DNA of 32,268 nucleotides, taken from positions 1-32,268 of the forward strand of contig JAFUVU010000040.1 in assembly GCA_017477465.1 (NCBI GenBank). Direction: 5' to 3'. Below are positions 7,841-16,117 of this stretch, in pieces. Each line of letters opens with the position of its first letter. Position 1 is the stretch's first letter. The notes beneath the pieces were generated by a model. It was not told the DNA's origin, searched no databases, and worked only from the letters and a program-made list of their open reading frames with translations. The translations under genes were made by a program, and so were the position numbers. The DNA is from Bacteroidales bacterium. GTDB taxonomy: Bacteria > Bacteroidota > Bacteroidia > Bacteroidales > UBA932.

Positions 7841-8024
7841 AGGTGCGCTTTTGGCGTTTTCCGCACCTCACAGCGGTACGAACAGCCTTCTCAGGTGCGT
7901 TTTGAGCCATTTCCGCACCTCGCAGCGGTACGAAGAGCCTTCTCAGGTGCGTTTTGAGCCATTTCCGCACCTCACAGCGGTACGAACAGCCTTCTCGGGT
8001 GCGTTTTGAGCCATTTCCGCACCT
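7841..8024. repeat. Hairpin repeat array 2 (four 28-bp units, 52-bp period)
   Basis: Units at 7841-7868, 7893-7920, 7945-7972 and 7997-8024 are each (A/G)GGTGCG-N14-CGCACCT with starts exactly 52 bp apart. Units 2-4 have the same centre, TTTTGAGCCATTTC; unit 1 differs. The three 24-nt spacers are near-identical: the first and third are identical and the second differs at two bases. A partial spacer copy (CGAATAGCCTTCTC) precedes unit 1. The array fills the gap between two convergent genes. It shares core and period with 1269-1348. The 52-bp unit is not a multiple of three, and no protein reading is plausible. Confidence 0.92.
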
Positions 8025-8035
8025 CGCGGGACCGT

Positions 8036-10099
8036 TTATCGCAGAATGTCGTTGAGGATACTGGAGGCGGCGTCGCGTGCGCCTTCGCCGGGGCCTTGAA
8101 TCACAAGTGGATACGGATGGAAGGCGCTGCGCACTATGATGGCGTTCTCCGTGCCTTTCAGATGATATGCGGGATGAACCGGCGGTACATTCCTAAGGCC
8201 GATGCAGGCGCGGTAACCGCCGTCGGCCTTTTCAAGGCTGGCTACAAAACGGCGTCTGAAGCCTTGGACGGCCGATTCGCGCTCCTCTCTGGCAAGAAGC
8301 CCTTCACAGGCTTCGAGGCCACGATAGAAATCTTCAAGCGAGCCGCCAAGTATCTCTTTGGGTACGATAGGCTGAATCTCCACGTCTTCTTCTTCGAGGC
8401 GTACGCCCGCTTCACGCGCAAGTATCAGAAGCTTTCTGAGGACGTCCTTTCCGCCGAGGTCCAGGCGAGGGTCGGCTTCCGTGAGACCGGCTTCCTGAGC
8501 ACGGCGTACCAAAGTTGCAAACGTCTCACCGCCAGGATGATAATCGCTCAGAATCTGGTTGAGGGTGCAGGAAACCACAGCCTCAAGGGAGAGGATTTCG
8601 TCGCAGCTGTTTGCGCCTCTTGCGATGGAATCCAGAATAGGCAGGGCGCTGCCGACGGTTGTCTCGTAACGAAGGGCCGCCCCGTTTTCCCTTGCCGATG
8701 CATGCAGCCCGGCCCAGTCGCAGTAAGGAATGGCGAAGGAGCGCCTGTTTGACGAAACCACATCGATCCCCGCGGCGAAAAGCTTGGGATAACTTTGCCA
8801 GAGAGTTTCACTGTCGGTGCAATCGACAAAGACTGAGCCTTTTGGAGCAGATGCGCAGACGGCATCAATGTAATCGCCCGTTGTGTCCGGGCTGGAAGGA
8901 TTGCCGCCTAAATCTATGCTATACAGGCGCGAATTGGCCTTCCCGACTATTCTGAGGCGTTTTCCTGTACGCTCTGCAATGCCTGCACGCGCGGCGTCTA
9001 TCACATCATACAGCGCATGGGCAACTTGCCCGTCACCGGCTATGAAAAGATTCACATCCTGCACCGGGAGCTCCTGGAAAAAAGCCCTGTGCAGCGCATT
9101 CAGGGCTGCGACTTCAACGGCTGGCCTGACGGTGAGCAGGATGTTTCCATCCTCTTCCCAAACCCTCAGTGGGCCGATTCCAGCCCCGCTCAGGGCCTTT
9201 GCGACAGCATCGGCATTTTTGCCGCCAACGAGGCAGATTTCCACGACGCTTCCCTTAGGCAGAGAAGCCAGCCCCACCGGCCCGGATTCTTTAGTCCTTG
9301 CCGATATTACCGTTTTCCCTCCTTCCGGGGCAAAAGTATTCCGTATTTCGATTGCTATTCCGGCCTCCATTGCTGGAGCGACAGTGGGTGCGTAAAGCAC
9401 TTTGGCGCCATGCCGGGCCATTTTGAGGGCCGAGTCGTAACTCATTTCCGGGATGGTCCTGGCCTTGGAAACCTGCTTGGGGTTTGCCGTCATGATTCCG
9501 GGAACGTCGGTCCAGATTTGCAGGCTGGCGGCATTCACGGCGGCGGCATAAAGGGCAGCGCTGTAGTCCGAACCTCCACGGCCCAGTGTGGAGATTGCAC
9601 CCTCGGAATCCCTGCAGATAAAGCCCGGGGCTACGAAGACAGATGCATCGGCAGAACATACTGCCGTGGCTATTTTCCCGAGGGTAAGCGCCTCATTATC
9701 TTTTACTACCAGTTCGCGGGAATCCAGCCAGAGGGTGCTGTAGCCCTCCGTCTTGAGCTTGGCTTCGAGGATGGTGGTGGAGAGAATTTCGCCGTAAGTG
9801 ACCTGCTCATCGGCCGGAGCTTGGCGCAGTTCGCGGAAAATGGCGTCCACCTTGTCCTGCACCCACTTTCTCTCTACGCCGGTGAAAAGGCGGCGTACAA
9901 TGTCCCTGTGGCGCTGCTCCACGTCGGAGAGAAGGGCCTGGTCGCCGCTCAGGAGCGCATCTGTGCAGCCGCTGATGGCCGAACTTATCAATATCACCTG
10001 CCTGCCCCCTGCGGCTTCTTTTTCCACAAGGTCCAGCACACGTGACATGTTGGTGGCGGAAGCAACTGAAGACCCGCCGAATTTGAGAACACTGTACAT
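8036..10099 (-). CDS. thrA: Bifunctional aspartokinase / homoserine dehydrogenase (shortened regulatory region)
   Basis: Aspartokinase phosphorylates aspartate; the fused homoserine dehydrogenase reduces aspartate semialdehyde to homoserine. From this start the protein has 687 residues, against about 810-820 for usual ThrA/MetL. The aspartokinase domain (about 1-290) has KFGGSS at its N-terminus and TLGRGGSDYSAA. The homoserine dehydrogenase domain (about 365-687) has YETTVGSALPILDSI and TEADPRLDLGGKDVLRKLLIL. The stretch between them is only about 75 residues, so most of the tandem ACT allosteric region is missing. The NAD(P) loop reads GDGQVA, lacking the usual last Gly. A longer ORF start exists at 10144, but MYSVLKFGGSS begins 6 nt behind a -7 box, which fixes the start at 10099. 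Confidence 0.9.
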   Translation of the reverse strand: MYSVLKFGGSSVASATNMSRVLDLVEKEAAGGRQVILISSAISGCTDALLSGDQALLSDVEQRHRDIVRRLFTGVERKWVQDKVDAIFRELRQAPADEQVTYGEILSTTILEAKLKTEGYSTLWLDSRELVVKDNEALTLGKIATAVCSADASVFVAPGFICRDSEGAISTLGRGGSDYSAALYAAAVNAASLQIWTDVPGIMTANPKQVSKARTIPEMSYDSALKMARHGAKVLYAPTVAPAMEAGIAIEIRNTFAPEGGKTVISARTKESGPVGLASLPKGSVVEICLVGGKNADAVAKALSGAGIGPLRVWEEDGNILLTVRPAVEVAALNALHRAFFQELPVQDVNLFIAGDGQVAHALYDVIDAARAGIAERTGKRLRIVGKANSRLYSIDLGGNPSSPDTTGDYIDAVCASAPKGSVFVDCTDSETLWQSYPKLFAAGIDVVSSNRRSFAIPYCDWAGLHASARENGAALRYETTVGSALPILDSIARGANSCDEILSLEAVVSCTLNQILSDYHPGGETFATLVRRAQEAGLTEADPRLDLGGKDVLRKLLILAREAGVRLEEEDVEIQPIVPKEILGGSLEDFYRGLEACEGLLAREERESAVQGFRRRFVASLEKADGGYRACIGLRNVPPVHPAYHLKGTENAIIVRSAFHPYPLVIQGPGEGARDAASSILNDILR

Positions 10100-10105
10100 A
10101 GATTG

Positions 10106-10113
10106 CAAAGATA
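10106..10113 (-). promoter_or_regulatory. -7 box for thrA, near-leaderless start
   Basis: On the minus strand this reads TATCTTTG, with the thrA ATG (10099) 6 nt downstream. The spacing is the same as for cdaA. It rules out the upstream in-frame start at 10144, which would precede the promoter. The 10100-10190 gap carries no other feature I can support. Confidence 0.65.
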
Positions 10114-10190
10114 GTGAAAAAACACTTACCTCCGACTTTCTCAAAAACAGAAAGGCTGCTTCCGCTCACCGTGCCATAAAAAGAAGGCGG

Positions 10191-11015
10191 CTATTTGTCA
10201 AAAGGGTTTCCTGCAGGGTCGCGGGAGACTATCCAGCGGAGTGCATTCACAAACAGCAGTTTTTCAGTAGCGTCGGTGAACTGTTCGTCGCCGTGTCCCA
10301 TGTTGATGTAGAGCATGCGGTAGTTGCGGTTGGTCCACACCACGGGGAAATCTCCACCATAGATAATGTCTTTAAGGCCGATAGGATAGTTCTTGGCCGA
10401 CAGGGTCATGAGCACTTCCACGTCGGGGTTCTGGCGGGGCTCTTCGGCCCACTGGTAGAACTCGCTGGCAGGGGCTACGTAGCTTGCAGGAAGGTTTTTG
10501 GTGACGGGATGGTCGCAGCGGTCAAGTTCCACGAGGGCGGGCTGCGGCGGCCAGTTGTTGGCCTTGAACACGCCTGCGCCGAGGAATTTGTTGAACCAGG
10601 GCCACTCGGTGGAACGGTCGTTGTATCCGGCCGCGTGGAAGCCAAGCCAGCCGCCGCCGTTTTCCATGTACTGCTCAAAGAGCTGACGTGAAGCGCGTGA
10701 GGGACTTGCATTCAAGGCCACCAGCACGGTGTACTGCTGTAGCTGTTCCAGGCTAAAGCTGTCAAGAGTCTGCGTCGAGTCAACGATAAATCCCTCACCT
10801 ACAGTTAGTTTATTAAAAAACTGTATGGCTTGATGTGCAAATTGGACGTGGGCCAGTTCGGCGGTATCGTCGTACAGGAGCAGCATCTTGAAACGGGGGC
10901 CGTTCTTGGCGTAATTGGCCTGGCGCTCCACGCCCCTGGCCGGCTGAGTTGAACCACCGCTCCGGCCGCAGGCGGCAAGAAGCAGTATCAATATGAAATA
11001 GTACAGTTTTTTCAT
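10191..11015 (-). CDS. ThuA-like domain lipoprotein
   Basis: Secreted lipoprotein of the ThuA-like (trehalose-utilisation, class-I glutamine amidotransferase-like) fold, 274 residues from MKKLYYFILILLLAACG, whose lipobox ends at LAAC. Family features are the FKMLLLYDD strand, ENGGGWLGFHAAGY, HPVTKNLP, and GDFPVVWTNRNYRMLYINMGHGDE. It shares the block order HP..LP - PR.NPD..VL - GD.PV.WTN - GH with the second ThuA-like lipoprotein at 18116. The start 11015 lies 1 bp after the nitroreductase stop; a longer in-frame start would overlap that gene and hide the signal peptide. It is the last gene of the GH18-ROK-GH9 operon. Its biochemical role is unknown; association with sugar metabolism is from family context. 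Confidence 0.85.
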   Translation of the reverse strand: MKKLYYFILILLLAACGRSGGSTQPARGVERQANYAKNGPRFKMLLLYDDTAELAHVQFAHQAIQFFNKLTVGEGFIVDSTQTLDSFSLEQLQQYTVLVALNASPSRASRQLFEQYMENGGGWLGFHAAGYNDRSTEWPWFNKFLGAGVFKANNWPPQPALVELDRCDHPVTKNLPASYVAPASEFYQWAEEPRQNPDVEVLMTLSAKNYPIGLKDIIYGGDFPVVWTNRNYRMLYINMGHGDEQFTDATEKLLFVNALRWIVSRDPAGNPFDK

Positions 11016-11016
11016 A

Positions 11017-11607
11017 TTACCAGCGGTTTTTGTGAATCTTTTCGGGATCCCATTTATCCTTGGGCTCTTCTGCTCCATTTTCTATGCCAACGGGGATTAC
11101 GGAGAAAGGAATAATGTCCTCAGGCAGTCCCAGGGCAGCCTGAGTCTGGGGATGGAAGAAGGGGTAGGAAGCATTCCACACGGCTCCCAGGCCGATAGCC
11201 TTTGCGGCAAGGAGGATGTTCTCGGTGACGGCGGCGCAGTCGGCCTGCCAGAGGGGATTCTCATCGTTTTTTTCGCCCATGGTGGTCTTGCCGCATACTA
11301 CGATTACGGTGCCGGCGGCTTTCCATGTGTCGGCTCCCCAGGGAGTCATTGCGTCCATGACGGCGGGGTCGTCCACTACCACGAAGCGCCAAGGTTGCTG
11401 GTTCATGCCCGAAGGGGCGGCCATGCCGGCGCGAAGAAGCGTTTCAAGCTGCTCCTCGCTCACTTTTTCGCCTGTGTAGCTGCGCACGCTGTAGCGGGAC
11501 ATGATAACATCGATGGCCGATTTGGGCGCCTCGGCATTGTTGCAGCAAGATGAAGCCAAGCCCGAGAGAATTGCGGCACAAGCCGCCAGAGTAAATAATC
11601 GTTTCAT
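11017..11607 (-). CDS. Exported nitroreductase-family flavoprotein
   Basis: FMN-dependent nitroreductase-fold oxidoreductase, 196 residues from ATG 11607. After an N-terminal export signal (MKRLFTLAACAAILSGLASS then Cys, a plausible lipobox ASSC), the domain shows the FMN-binding SRYSVRSYTGEKVSEEQ, the AAPSGMNQQPWRFVVV motif, and IGLGAVWNASYPF near the C-terminus. The longer ORF start at 11706 would bury the signal sequence and reach into the GH9 gene, so it is rejected. It lies 14 bp behind the GH9 stop and 1 bp before the ThuA-like start, so it is part of the operon. An exported nitroreductase in a glycan locus is unusual and its substrate is unknown. Confidence 0.87.
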   Translation of the reverse strand: MKRLFTLAACAAILSGLASSCCNNAEAPKSAIDVIMSRYSVRSYTGEKVSEEQLETLLRAGMAAPSGMNQQPWRFVVVDDPAVMDAMTPWGADTWKAAGTVIVVCGKTTMGEKNDENPLWQADCAAVTENILLAAKAIGLGAVWNASYPFFHPQTQAALGLPEDIIPFSVIPVGIENGAEEPKDKWDPEKIHKNRW

Positions 11608-11621
11608 ATCATAAAGTTTTG

Positions 11622-13916
11622 TTACAATTCCGAAATAAGCGAGAGGTATTTTCCGGCCACGGTAACCCATACTTCCTTGTAGCAGGCGTTGTTCACCTGG
11701 GGCCACCAGGGCTCGTCAGTGTCTGCCCAGGTGCGGATTCCTACGGGCATCATGCCGGTAAGGGGGCCACTCGAGAAACTGTCCATGTCGGGATAGTTCC
11801 AGCCTTCTCCATACACCATGGACTGGCCGAAAGGATTTTTCCCAAGCATCCAGTAAATCTGTTCGCGGGCAATGTCCAGAAGCTCCTCGTCGCCCAGATA
11901 TCGGCCGCAGAGGGCTGCGTTTTTGCCCATCGAAAGGAGGACGGCGTTGTTGCCGTTGAAGATATTGAACCACACCGGGAAGCGCTTGACATAGCGTGTG
12001 CTGTCAAGACGGACGCCCTGCTGCAGCTGGAGCGTATAGCGCTCTGTGGCGTCGGACGGAGGGAAAAGATGGAGGGCGAAGAACCCCTCGCTGTCTTTCC
12101 ACTCGTCTGCATTGTAAACTCCGCTCGGGAGCATGCCGTAGGGGGCGGTGTAGCTCATGAGTGCCTTGAGGTAGTCGCCATGAAGGCGCACAGCCTTTTC
12201 CCAGAGTGCATGGTCGGGGTGAGAAGGCTGTGTAAGGCAAAGTTCGGTAAGCGCCTGCATGTAAAGCTGCTCGCGTGACTGGTGGATGTAGTGTACCACC
12301 GAGCGGCGGGTGGTGTCGCGGTAGAAGTAGCCGTTAAGTCCTTTGGATTCAGTCTCTTGACACTCAAGTGTATAGCGGATGGCATCGGCCGCTTTCAGGG
12401 CATACTTCTCCTCCCCGGTGAGCCGGTACAGCTGGCTTGCCGCCCATGAGACTGTGGCGTGCCACTGGCTGCGGGAGGTGTTGTAGCAGTGTTCGTATAA
12501 GAAACGGAAACGGTCGTAGCCGTCGGCTGCGAATTTTTCTTCGGCGAAGGCGAAATCGGCCTCTGCGGTGCGCAGGAGGTATTCCTGAAGGCCGGGGTCT
12601 TCGCTCAGGATGCGGGCGGCGTAGGCCTCGTAGCCTGCCTGGAGGTAATTGTCAAAGGCGTTGTTCTGCACCCGGACGGTGTGGATGTCGTCAAAACTGT
12701 CCAGCTTTCCGTCCTGCCAGATGAGCAGGCCCACGCTGGAGGCGCGGTAGCCGTCGCCGAAGCGGGTGCGGAGGATGAAGTCCAGCCCCCACAGTCCCTC
12801 TTCCCGGAGCCGGGCGCTGAGGGCGGGATGGCTGTCCTTGAAGTGTTCCGACGCTTCCAGCAGGGCATAGGCCACGTCGCCGGTCTGCAGGGACTGCTGC
12901 GACAGGTCGCCGGCATCGTGCCAGCCGCCTCCGAAGGAGATGGCCTCACCCCTGTGGTGGGCCAAGAGGTCCAGGTGGCAGCGTCCGTGCACGGACGGCA
13001 CCGGGAAACCGCAGCGCTGCCCAAAGATGTAACTGAGCGCCTTCCAGGCCGATGATTCAAATACCCGCGCCCCGATACGGAAAGGCCGGGAACGGTACTC
13101 GCCGGCTTCCAGGATGTATGTTCCCTCGCGGGTGAAGGCGCTGAAGTCGGCCACGCCGAAGCGGCCCAGGGTGGTGCTGTCTTCCCGGATGCGTCCTCTG
13201 AAAACCGTTTTCCCTTCCGGGGTCTTTAGGCAGAACGCCCCTTGGCGCTCTTTCAGGACGGCCGTTTTGGGGCCTGCGGCCGTGTAGCCGGCGGTGGAGA
13301 GGGCGGCCGAGTCCGGCATCCAGCCTTTTTCGGATGGAATGCCGGCGGTTTTCTGGAGGCGGATGCTGTCGATGCGGAATCGGCAGCTGTCGCCGGTCGT
13401 AAGGTCGCGGCCGCGAAGCGTGGCCGTCAGGCGCAGGAACTGTTCGCTGTCCCTGCTGTAATCATTAAGGTTTAGGGTACAATGGTTCCACTTCCTGTTT
13501 TCAAGTGAAATAAGGTGGTTTGCCGGAAGGCAGGGAAGGTAACAGTCGATATTAACAACCCTGGCGCCGTCGCATTCGGGATAAATGCTGAAGGCGATGC
13601 GGTCGTAATCCTGCACCCGGTAGCCGGACAGGTCCATCTGGACGCTGCGGTGGCCGTAGTTTGCGTAGTCGGGGTCGTTGGCCGACCCTTTGGCGCGCGA
13701 AGTCGGAGTGGTTGAGAAACGCAGCTCAAGAGTGCCATCAACCTCCTGTTCCTGAAGTACTTGCCTCTCAAGTTCGGCGGTTTCGAAAGAGCGGCTCCTG
13801 TCCAGGGGAAGGGGCCAGCTCTCCTCCGCCTTGGCCGGGCTTGTCCTTTCACCCGAGGACAAGCCGCAGCTGACCATGGCGTTACCCATTATTATTAACC
13901 AAGCCAGTGGCCTCAT
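11622..13916 (-). CDS. Glycoside hydrolase family 9, probable lipoprotein
   Basis: GH9 enzyme of 764 residues. It has an export signal MRPLAWLIIMGNAMVSC with a weak lipobox, a beta-rich sugar-binding-like region (about 45-190), a cellulase N-terminal Ig-like domain (about 200-285), and an (alpha/alpha)6 barrel. Catalytic features are GGWHDAGD (D334, D337) and a C-terminal Glu in CYKEVW (E748). GKNPFGQSMVYGEG is a further family motif. GH9 includes endoglucanases and exo-beta-glucosaminidases; the neighbouring amino-sugar genes favour the second activity, by inference. It starts 6 bp after the ROK kinase stop. A paralogue with the same architecture lies at 23649-26090. Confidence 0.92.
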   Translation of the reverse strand: MRPLAWLIIMGNAMVSCGLSSGERTSPAKAEESWPLPLDRSRSFETAELERQVLQEQEVDGTLELRFSTTPTSRAKGSANDPDYANYGHRSVQMDLSGYRVQDYDRIAFSIYPECDGARVVNIDCYLPCLPANHLISLENRKWNHCTLNLNDYSRDSEQFLRLTATLRGRDLTTGDSCRFRIDSIRLQKTAGIPSEKGWMPDSAALSTAGYTAAGPKTAVLKERQGAFCLKTPEGKTVFRGRIREDSTTLGRFGVADFSAFTREGTYILEAGEYRSRPFRIGARVFESSAWKALSYIFGQRCGFPVPSVHGRCHLDLLAHHRGEAISFGGGWHDAGDLSQQSLQTGDVAYALLEASEHFKDSHPALSARLREEGLWGLDFILRTRFGDGYRASSVGLLIWQDGKLDSFDDIHTVRVQNNAFDNYLQAGYEAYAARILSEDPGLQEYLLRTAEADFAFAEEKFAADGYDRFRFLYEHCYNTSRSQWHATVSWAASQLYRLTGEEKYALKAADAIRYTLECQETESKGLNGYFYRDTTRRSVVHYIHQSREQLYMQALTELCLTQPSHPDHALWEKAVRLHGDYLKALMSYTAPYGMLPSGVYNADEWKDSEGFFALHLFPPSDATERYTLQLQQGVRLDSTRYVKRFPVWFNIFNGNNAVLLSMGKNAALCGRYLGDEELLDIAREQIYWMLGKNPFGQSMVYGEGWNYPDMDSFSSGPLTGMMPVGIRTWADTDEPWWPQVNNACYKEVWVTVAGKYLSLISEL

Positions 13917-13922
13917 TTGAGA

Positions 13923-14864
13923 TTACATATTCATGGCGACTGCGGCTGCGCCCAGCAGGCCCACGAATTTCGGATTCAGTTTGGTGAGGACGACGCCGTT
14001 GGTGACAAAGCGCATCGTATTCTGGTTCAAGGCGGCCAGGATGCGGTCAAAAATGAACTCGTTGCCCACGATGCTGCCGCCCATGACCACCGTGTCGGGG
14101 TCGGTGATGCGCACTAGGTTCATGATTAGGTTGGCAATGCCTTCGGCCGCATTCTGAATGAGCACGTTGCAGAGCGGATCTCCCTTTCCGCACAGGTCCA
14201 CTACATCCTGTACGTTCACCCGCGCCCCATTCTCCATGGGGATGACCAGACGGGTTTCGTAACGGTCTTTCAAATACCGGGCGCATTTGTCGATGCCCAT
14301 GCCCGAAGCGATGGTCTCCACGCAGTCGGTGCGTCCGCAGCCGCAGGTGATGCCCACGTTCACGCCCACGCGCATGTGTCCCGCCTCGCCGGCGTTGAAA
14401 TGGCTGCCGCGGATCTGTCTCCCGTTCACCACCGTTCCCACGGCAATGCCGGTCCCTACGTTAATGTAAACGAAGTTCTTGGAGAACTGTCCCACGCCCC
14501 AGACCCTTTCGGCCCGGGTGGCGCTTTTTACGTCGTTGTCAATCCGGCAGGGGATTCCGTAAATCTTCTCCAGCTCGGACGCCAGGGCGATAGACTCTGT
14601 CCGGTGCGGATCGATCTGGAGCCACACGCCGGAGTTGGGATCGACCCGGCCGATGAGCCCGACGCCCATCGACACCGGCTTGTCGCCCACCCAGCCCACC
14701 GAGGCGATATAGTCATCCAGCGACTCGCGGATGATTGTGTAGGCGGCCTGTTGGTTGAAAAACCCCGATTTGTAATGCTTGTAACGCAAGATGTTTCCGT
14801 AGCGGTCCACCTCCCCGATGAGGAGTTTGGTTCCGCCCATGTCAAGTCCCAGATAAGTCTCCAT
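13923..14864 (-). CDS. ROK-family sugar kinase (probable amino-sugar kinase)
   Basis: Cytosolic ROK kinase of 313 residues. It has the ATP motif LDMGGTKLLIGEV (from residue 7), a catalytic Asp in CRIDNDVKSATRAE (D111), the ROK signature EAGH (160-163), and the structural zinc motif CGCGRTDC (C174, C176, C181). All are intact. Substrates in the family include glucose, GlcNAc, ManNAc and glucosamine. The GH18 and NagB-like neighbours make GlcNAc or GlcN the best guess. It sits between GH18 (6-bp gap) and GH9 (6-bp gap), so all three are surely co-transcribed. Confidence 0.92.
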   Translation of the reverse strand: METYLGLDMGGTKLLIGEVDRYGNILRYKHYKSGFFNQQAAYTIIRESLDDYIASVGWVGDKPVSMGVGLIGRVDPNSGVWLQIDPHRTESIALASELEKIYGIPCRIDNDVKSATRAERVWGVGQFSKNFVYINVGTGIAVGTVVNGRQIRGSHFNAGEAGHMRVGVNVGITCGCGRTDCVETIASGMGIDKCARYLKDRYETRLVIPMENGARVNVQDVVDLCGKGDPLCNVLIQNAAEGIANLIMNLVRITDPDTVVMGGSIVGNEFIFDRILAALNQNTMRFVTNGVVLTKLNPKFVGLLGAAAVAMNM

Positions 14865-14870
14865 TTCCTG

Positions 14871-15947
14871 TCAATTCTTTTGTTCTTTCATGCCGGGAGC
14901 GGGCAAGGTCCCGTTCAAAGCCTGATACACGGTTCTCCGGAGGTCGCCGGCGGCATTGTCTCCGTTGTAAGACCAGTACATGGCGCCCTTCATCCCTTTT
15001 TCCGCTGCAAAGAGGGCTTTGAGCCGGAGGGATTTCTCGTCCTCATAACCGAAAGCGAATTGTCCGCCGGCATCGTCCGTCAGGTAGGGAACCTGGGCCA
15101 CGCTGTCCCAGTGGTACGTATACCCCGGCAACAGATGGGCCTTCGTCAGATCCACCCCGCGCGGAAAGCCTTCCACGCCATGGCCGTAGAAGGGGAGTCC
15201 CAGCACCATCTTCCCGAGGGTGGCGCCGGCGCGTAGATGCGCCTCCACACACTGGGAAACCGATATGGACGCGGGATCCAGCAAATCGGAAGGATAGAGG
15301 GGAGAATTGTGGTAAGGGGCCCAGCCCAGATCGTAGGACATCACATTGGTCCAGTCTATGTAGCGCTCCAGCTCTTCGAATTCGTAATACTTTCCAAACC
15401 CGCCCGTTGCGTGCGTAAGCAGTTTATCCGGGCCGATCGCCGTGCGGATATCCCGCATGAGCAGGGTATAGTTCCTCCTGTCCCGCTCCGAGGCCGATAT
15501 GCCAGCCACCGTGTCACCGGGATACTCCCAGTCAATATCAATCCCGTCCAGGCCGAACTGCTCCACCACCCGGCGGCAGTCCCGCGCGAAACTCCCGCAC
15601 AGGGAATCGCTGTCACTCATCTCGCTGAAGTTTCCACTGCCCCAGCCGCCGATAGAGAGGAGGATTTTCACATGCGGGTAATCCTTCTTGATGCCCACCA
15701 GGCGCCGGAGCTCTTCCGGCTGGTCCAGCCGGACGCCGTCAAAACGGTCATTGACATGCCCGAAAGCATAGTTGATGTGGGTGAGATAGCTGGCATCCGG
15801 CGTATCCTGCATCCGGAAGACATAGGCAATGAGGTATTTTTCTTCGGGATCCCCGTGTTTTGTTCCGGGGGGCGGCGTGCTCTGTCTGCAGGCGCCCATC
15901 AGCCAGCAGGAGAGCAGAAGTCCAGGAATCAGTTTGTACAAATGCAT
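14871..15947 (-). CDS. Glycoside hydrolase family 18 lipoprotein (chitinase-like)
   Basis: GH18 enzyme of 358 residues, cell-surface or periplasmic lipoprotein: signal MHLYKLIPGLLLSCWLMGAC with Cys20. The catalytic DxxDxDxE motif is complete (D134, D137, D139, E141 in DGIDIDWEYP), preceded by the SxGG strand ILLSIGGWG. Later motifs are TNVMSYDLGW and a C-terminal GAMYWSYNGDNA. GH18 covers chitinases and endo-beta-N-acetylglucosaminidases acting on beta-1,4-linked GlcNAc. The longer ORF start at 15983 overlaps the -7 box, so ATG 15947 is chosen. It is the first gene of the minus operon and is transcribed away from the nagB-like gene. Confidence 0.93.
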   Translation of the reverse strand: MHLYKLIPGLLLSCWLMGACRQSTPPPGTKHGDPEEKYLIAYVFRMQDTPDASYLTHINYAFGHVNDRFDGVRLDQPEELRRLVGIKKDYPHVKILLSIGGWGSGNFSEMSDSDSLCGSFARDCRRVVEQFGLDGIDIDWEYPGDTVAGISASERDRRNYTLLMRDIRTAIGPDKLLTHATGGFGKYYEFEELERYIDWTNVMSYDLGWAPYHNSPLYPSDLLDPASISVSQCVEAHLRAGATLGKMVLGLPFYGHGVEGFPRGVDLTKAHLLPGYTYHWDSVAQVPYLTDDAGGQFAFGYEDEKSLRLKALFAAEKGMKGAMYWSYNGDNAAGDLRRTVYQALNGTLPAPGMKEQKN

Positions 15948-15966
15948 ACCGTGTCGTTTTCTCCCA

Positions 15967-15974
15967 CAAAGATA
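15967..15974 (-). promoter_or_regulatory. -7 box for the GH18-ROK-GH9 operon
   Basis: Minus-strand TATCTTTG, 19 nt before the GH18 ATG. A TTTG lies at 16000-16003, a little far (25 nt) for a standard -33. Together with the nagB box it makes the 15948-16117 gap a divergent promoter region. Confidence 0.6.
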
Positions 15975-16105
15975 GCAAGGCATTTTGAGGGGGGATAGTC
16001 AAAAAATGGTAAAAAAAGTTCAAATTCTGCCAGTTTAGGGGCAGATTGACAGATAATCAAACCTTTTTTGGCATTTTTTCAACCTTGCTTCCAAGGCTTT
16101 CGGCC

Positions 16106-16113
16106 TACCTTTG
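16106..16113 (+). promoter_or_regulatory. -7 box for nagB-like operon, likely leaderless
   Basis: TACCTTTG, with TTG at 16085-16087 as a possible -33 element 18 nt upstream. Only 4 nt separate the box from the GTG at 16118, so the transcript probably begins at or next to the start codon. Confidence 0.6.
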
Positions 16114-16117
16114 TTCT

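Noticed and set aside
7841-8024. CRISPR array (28-bp repeats, 24-nt spacers)
   Set aside because: The spacers are almost identical to each other, the repeats are perfect inverted repeats with variable centres, and no cas gene is present.
8006-8752. 248-residue plus-strand ORF opposite thrA
   Set aside because: Antisense shadow; starts inside the hairpin array and has no family signature.
10100-10144. Upstream start for thrA
   Set aside because: It would precede the TATCTTTG promoter box, and the added 15 residues lie before the family start YSVLKFGGSS.
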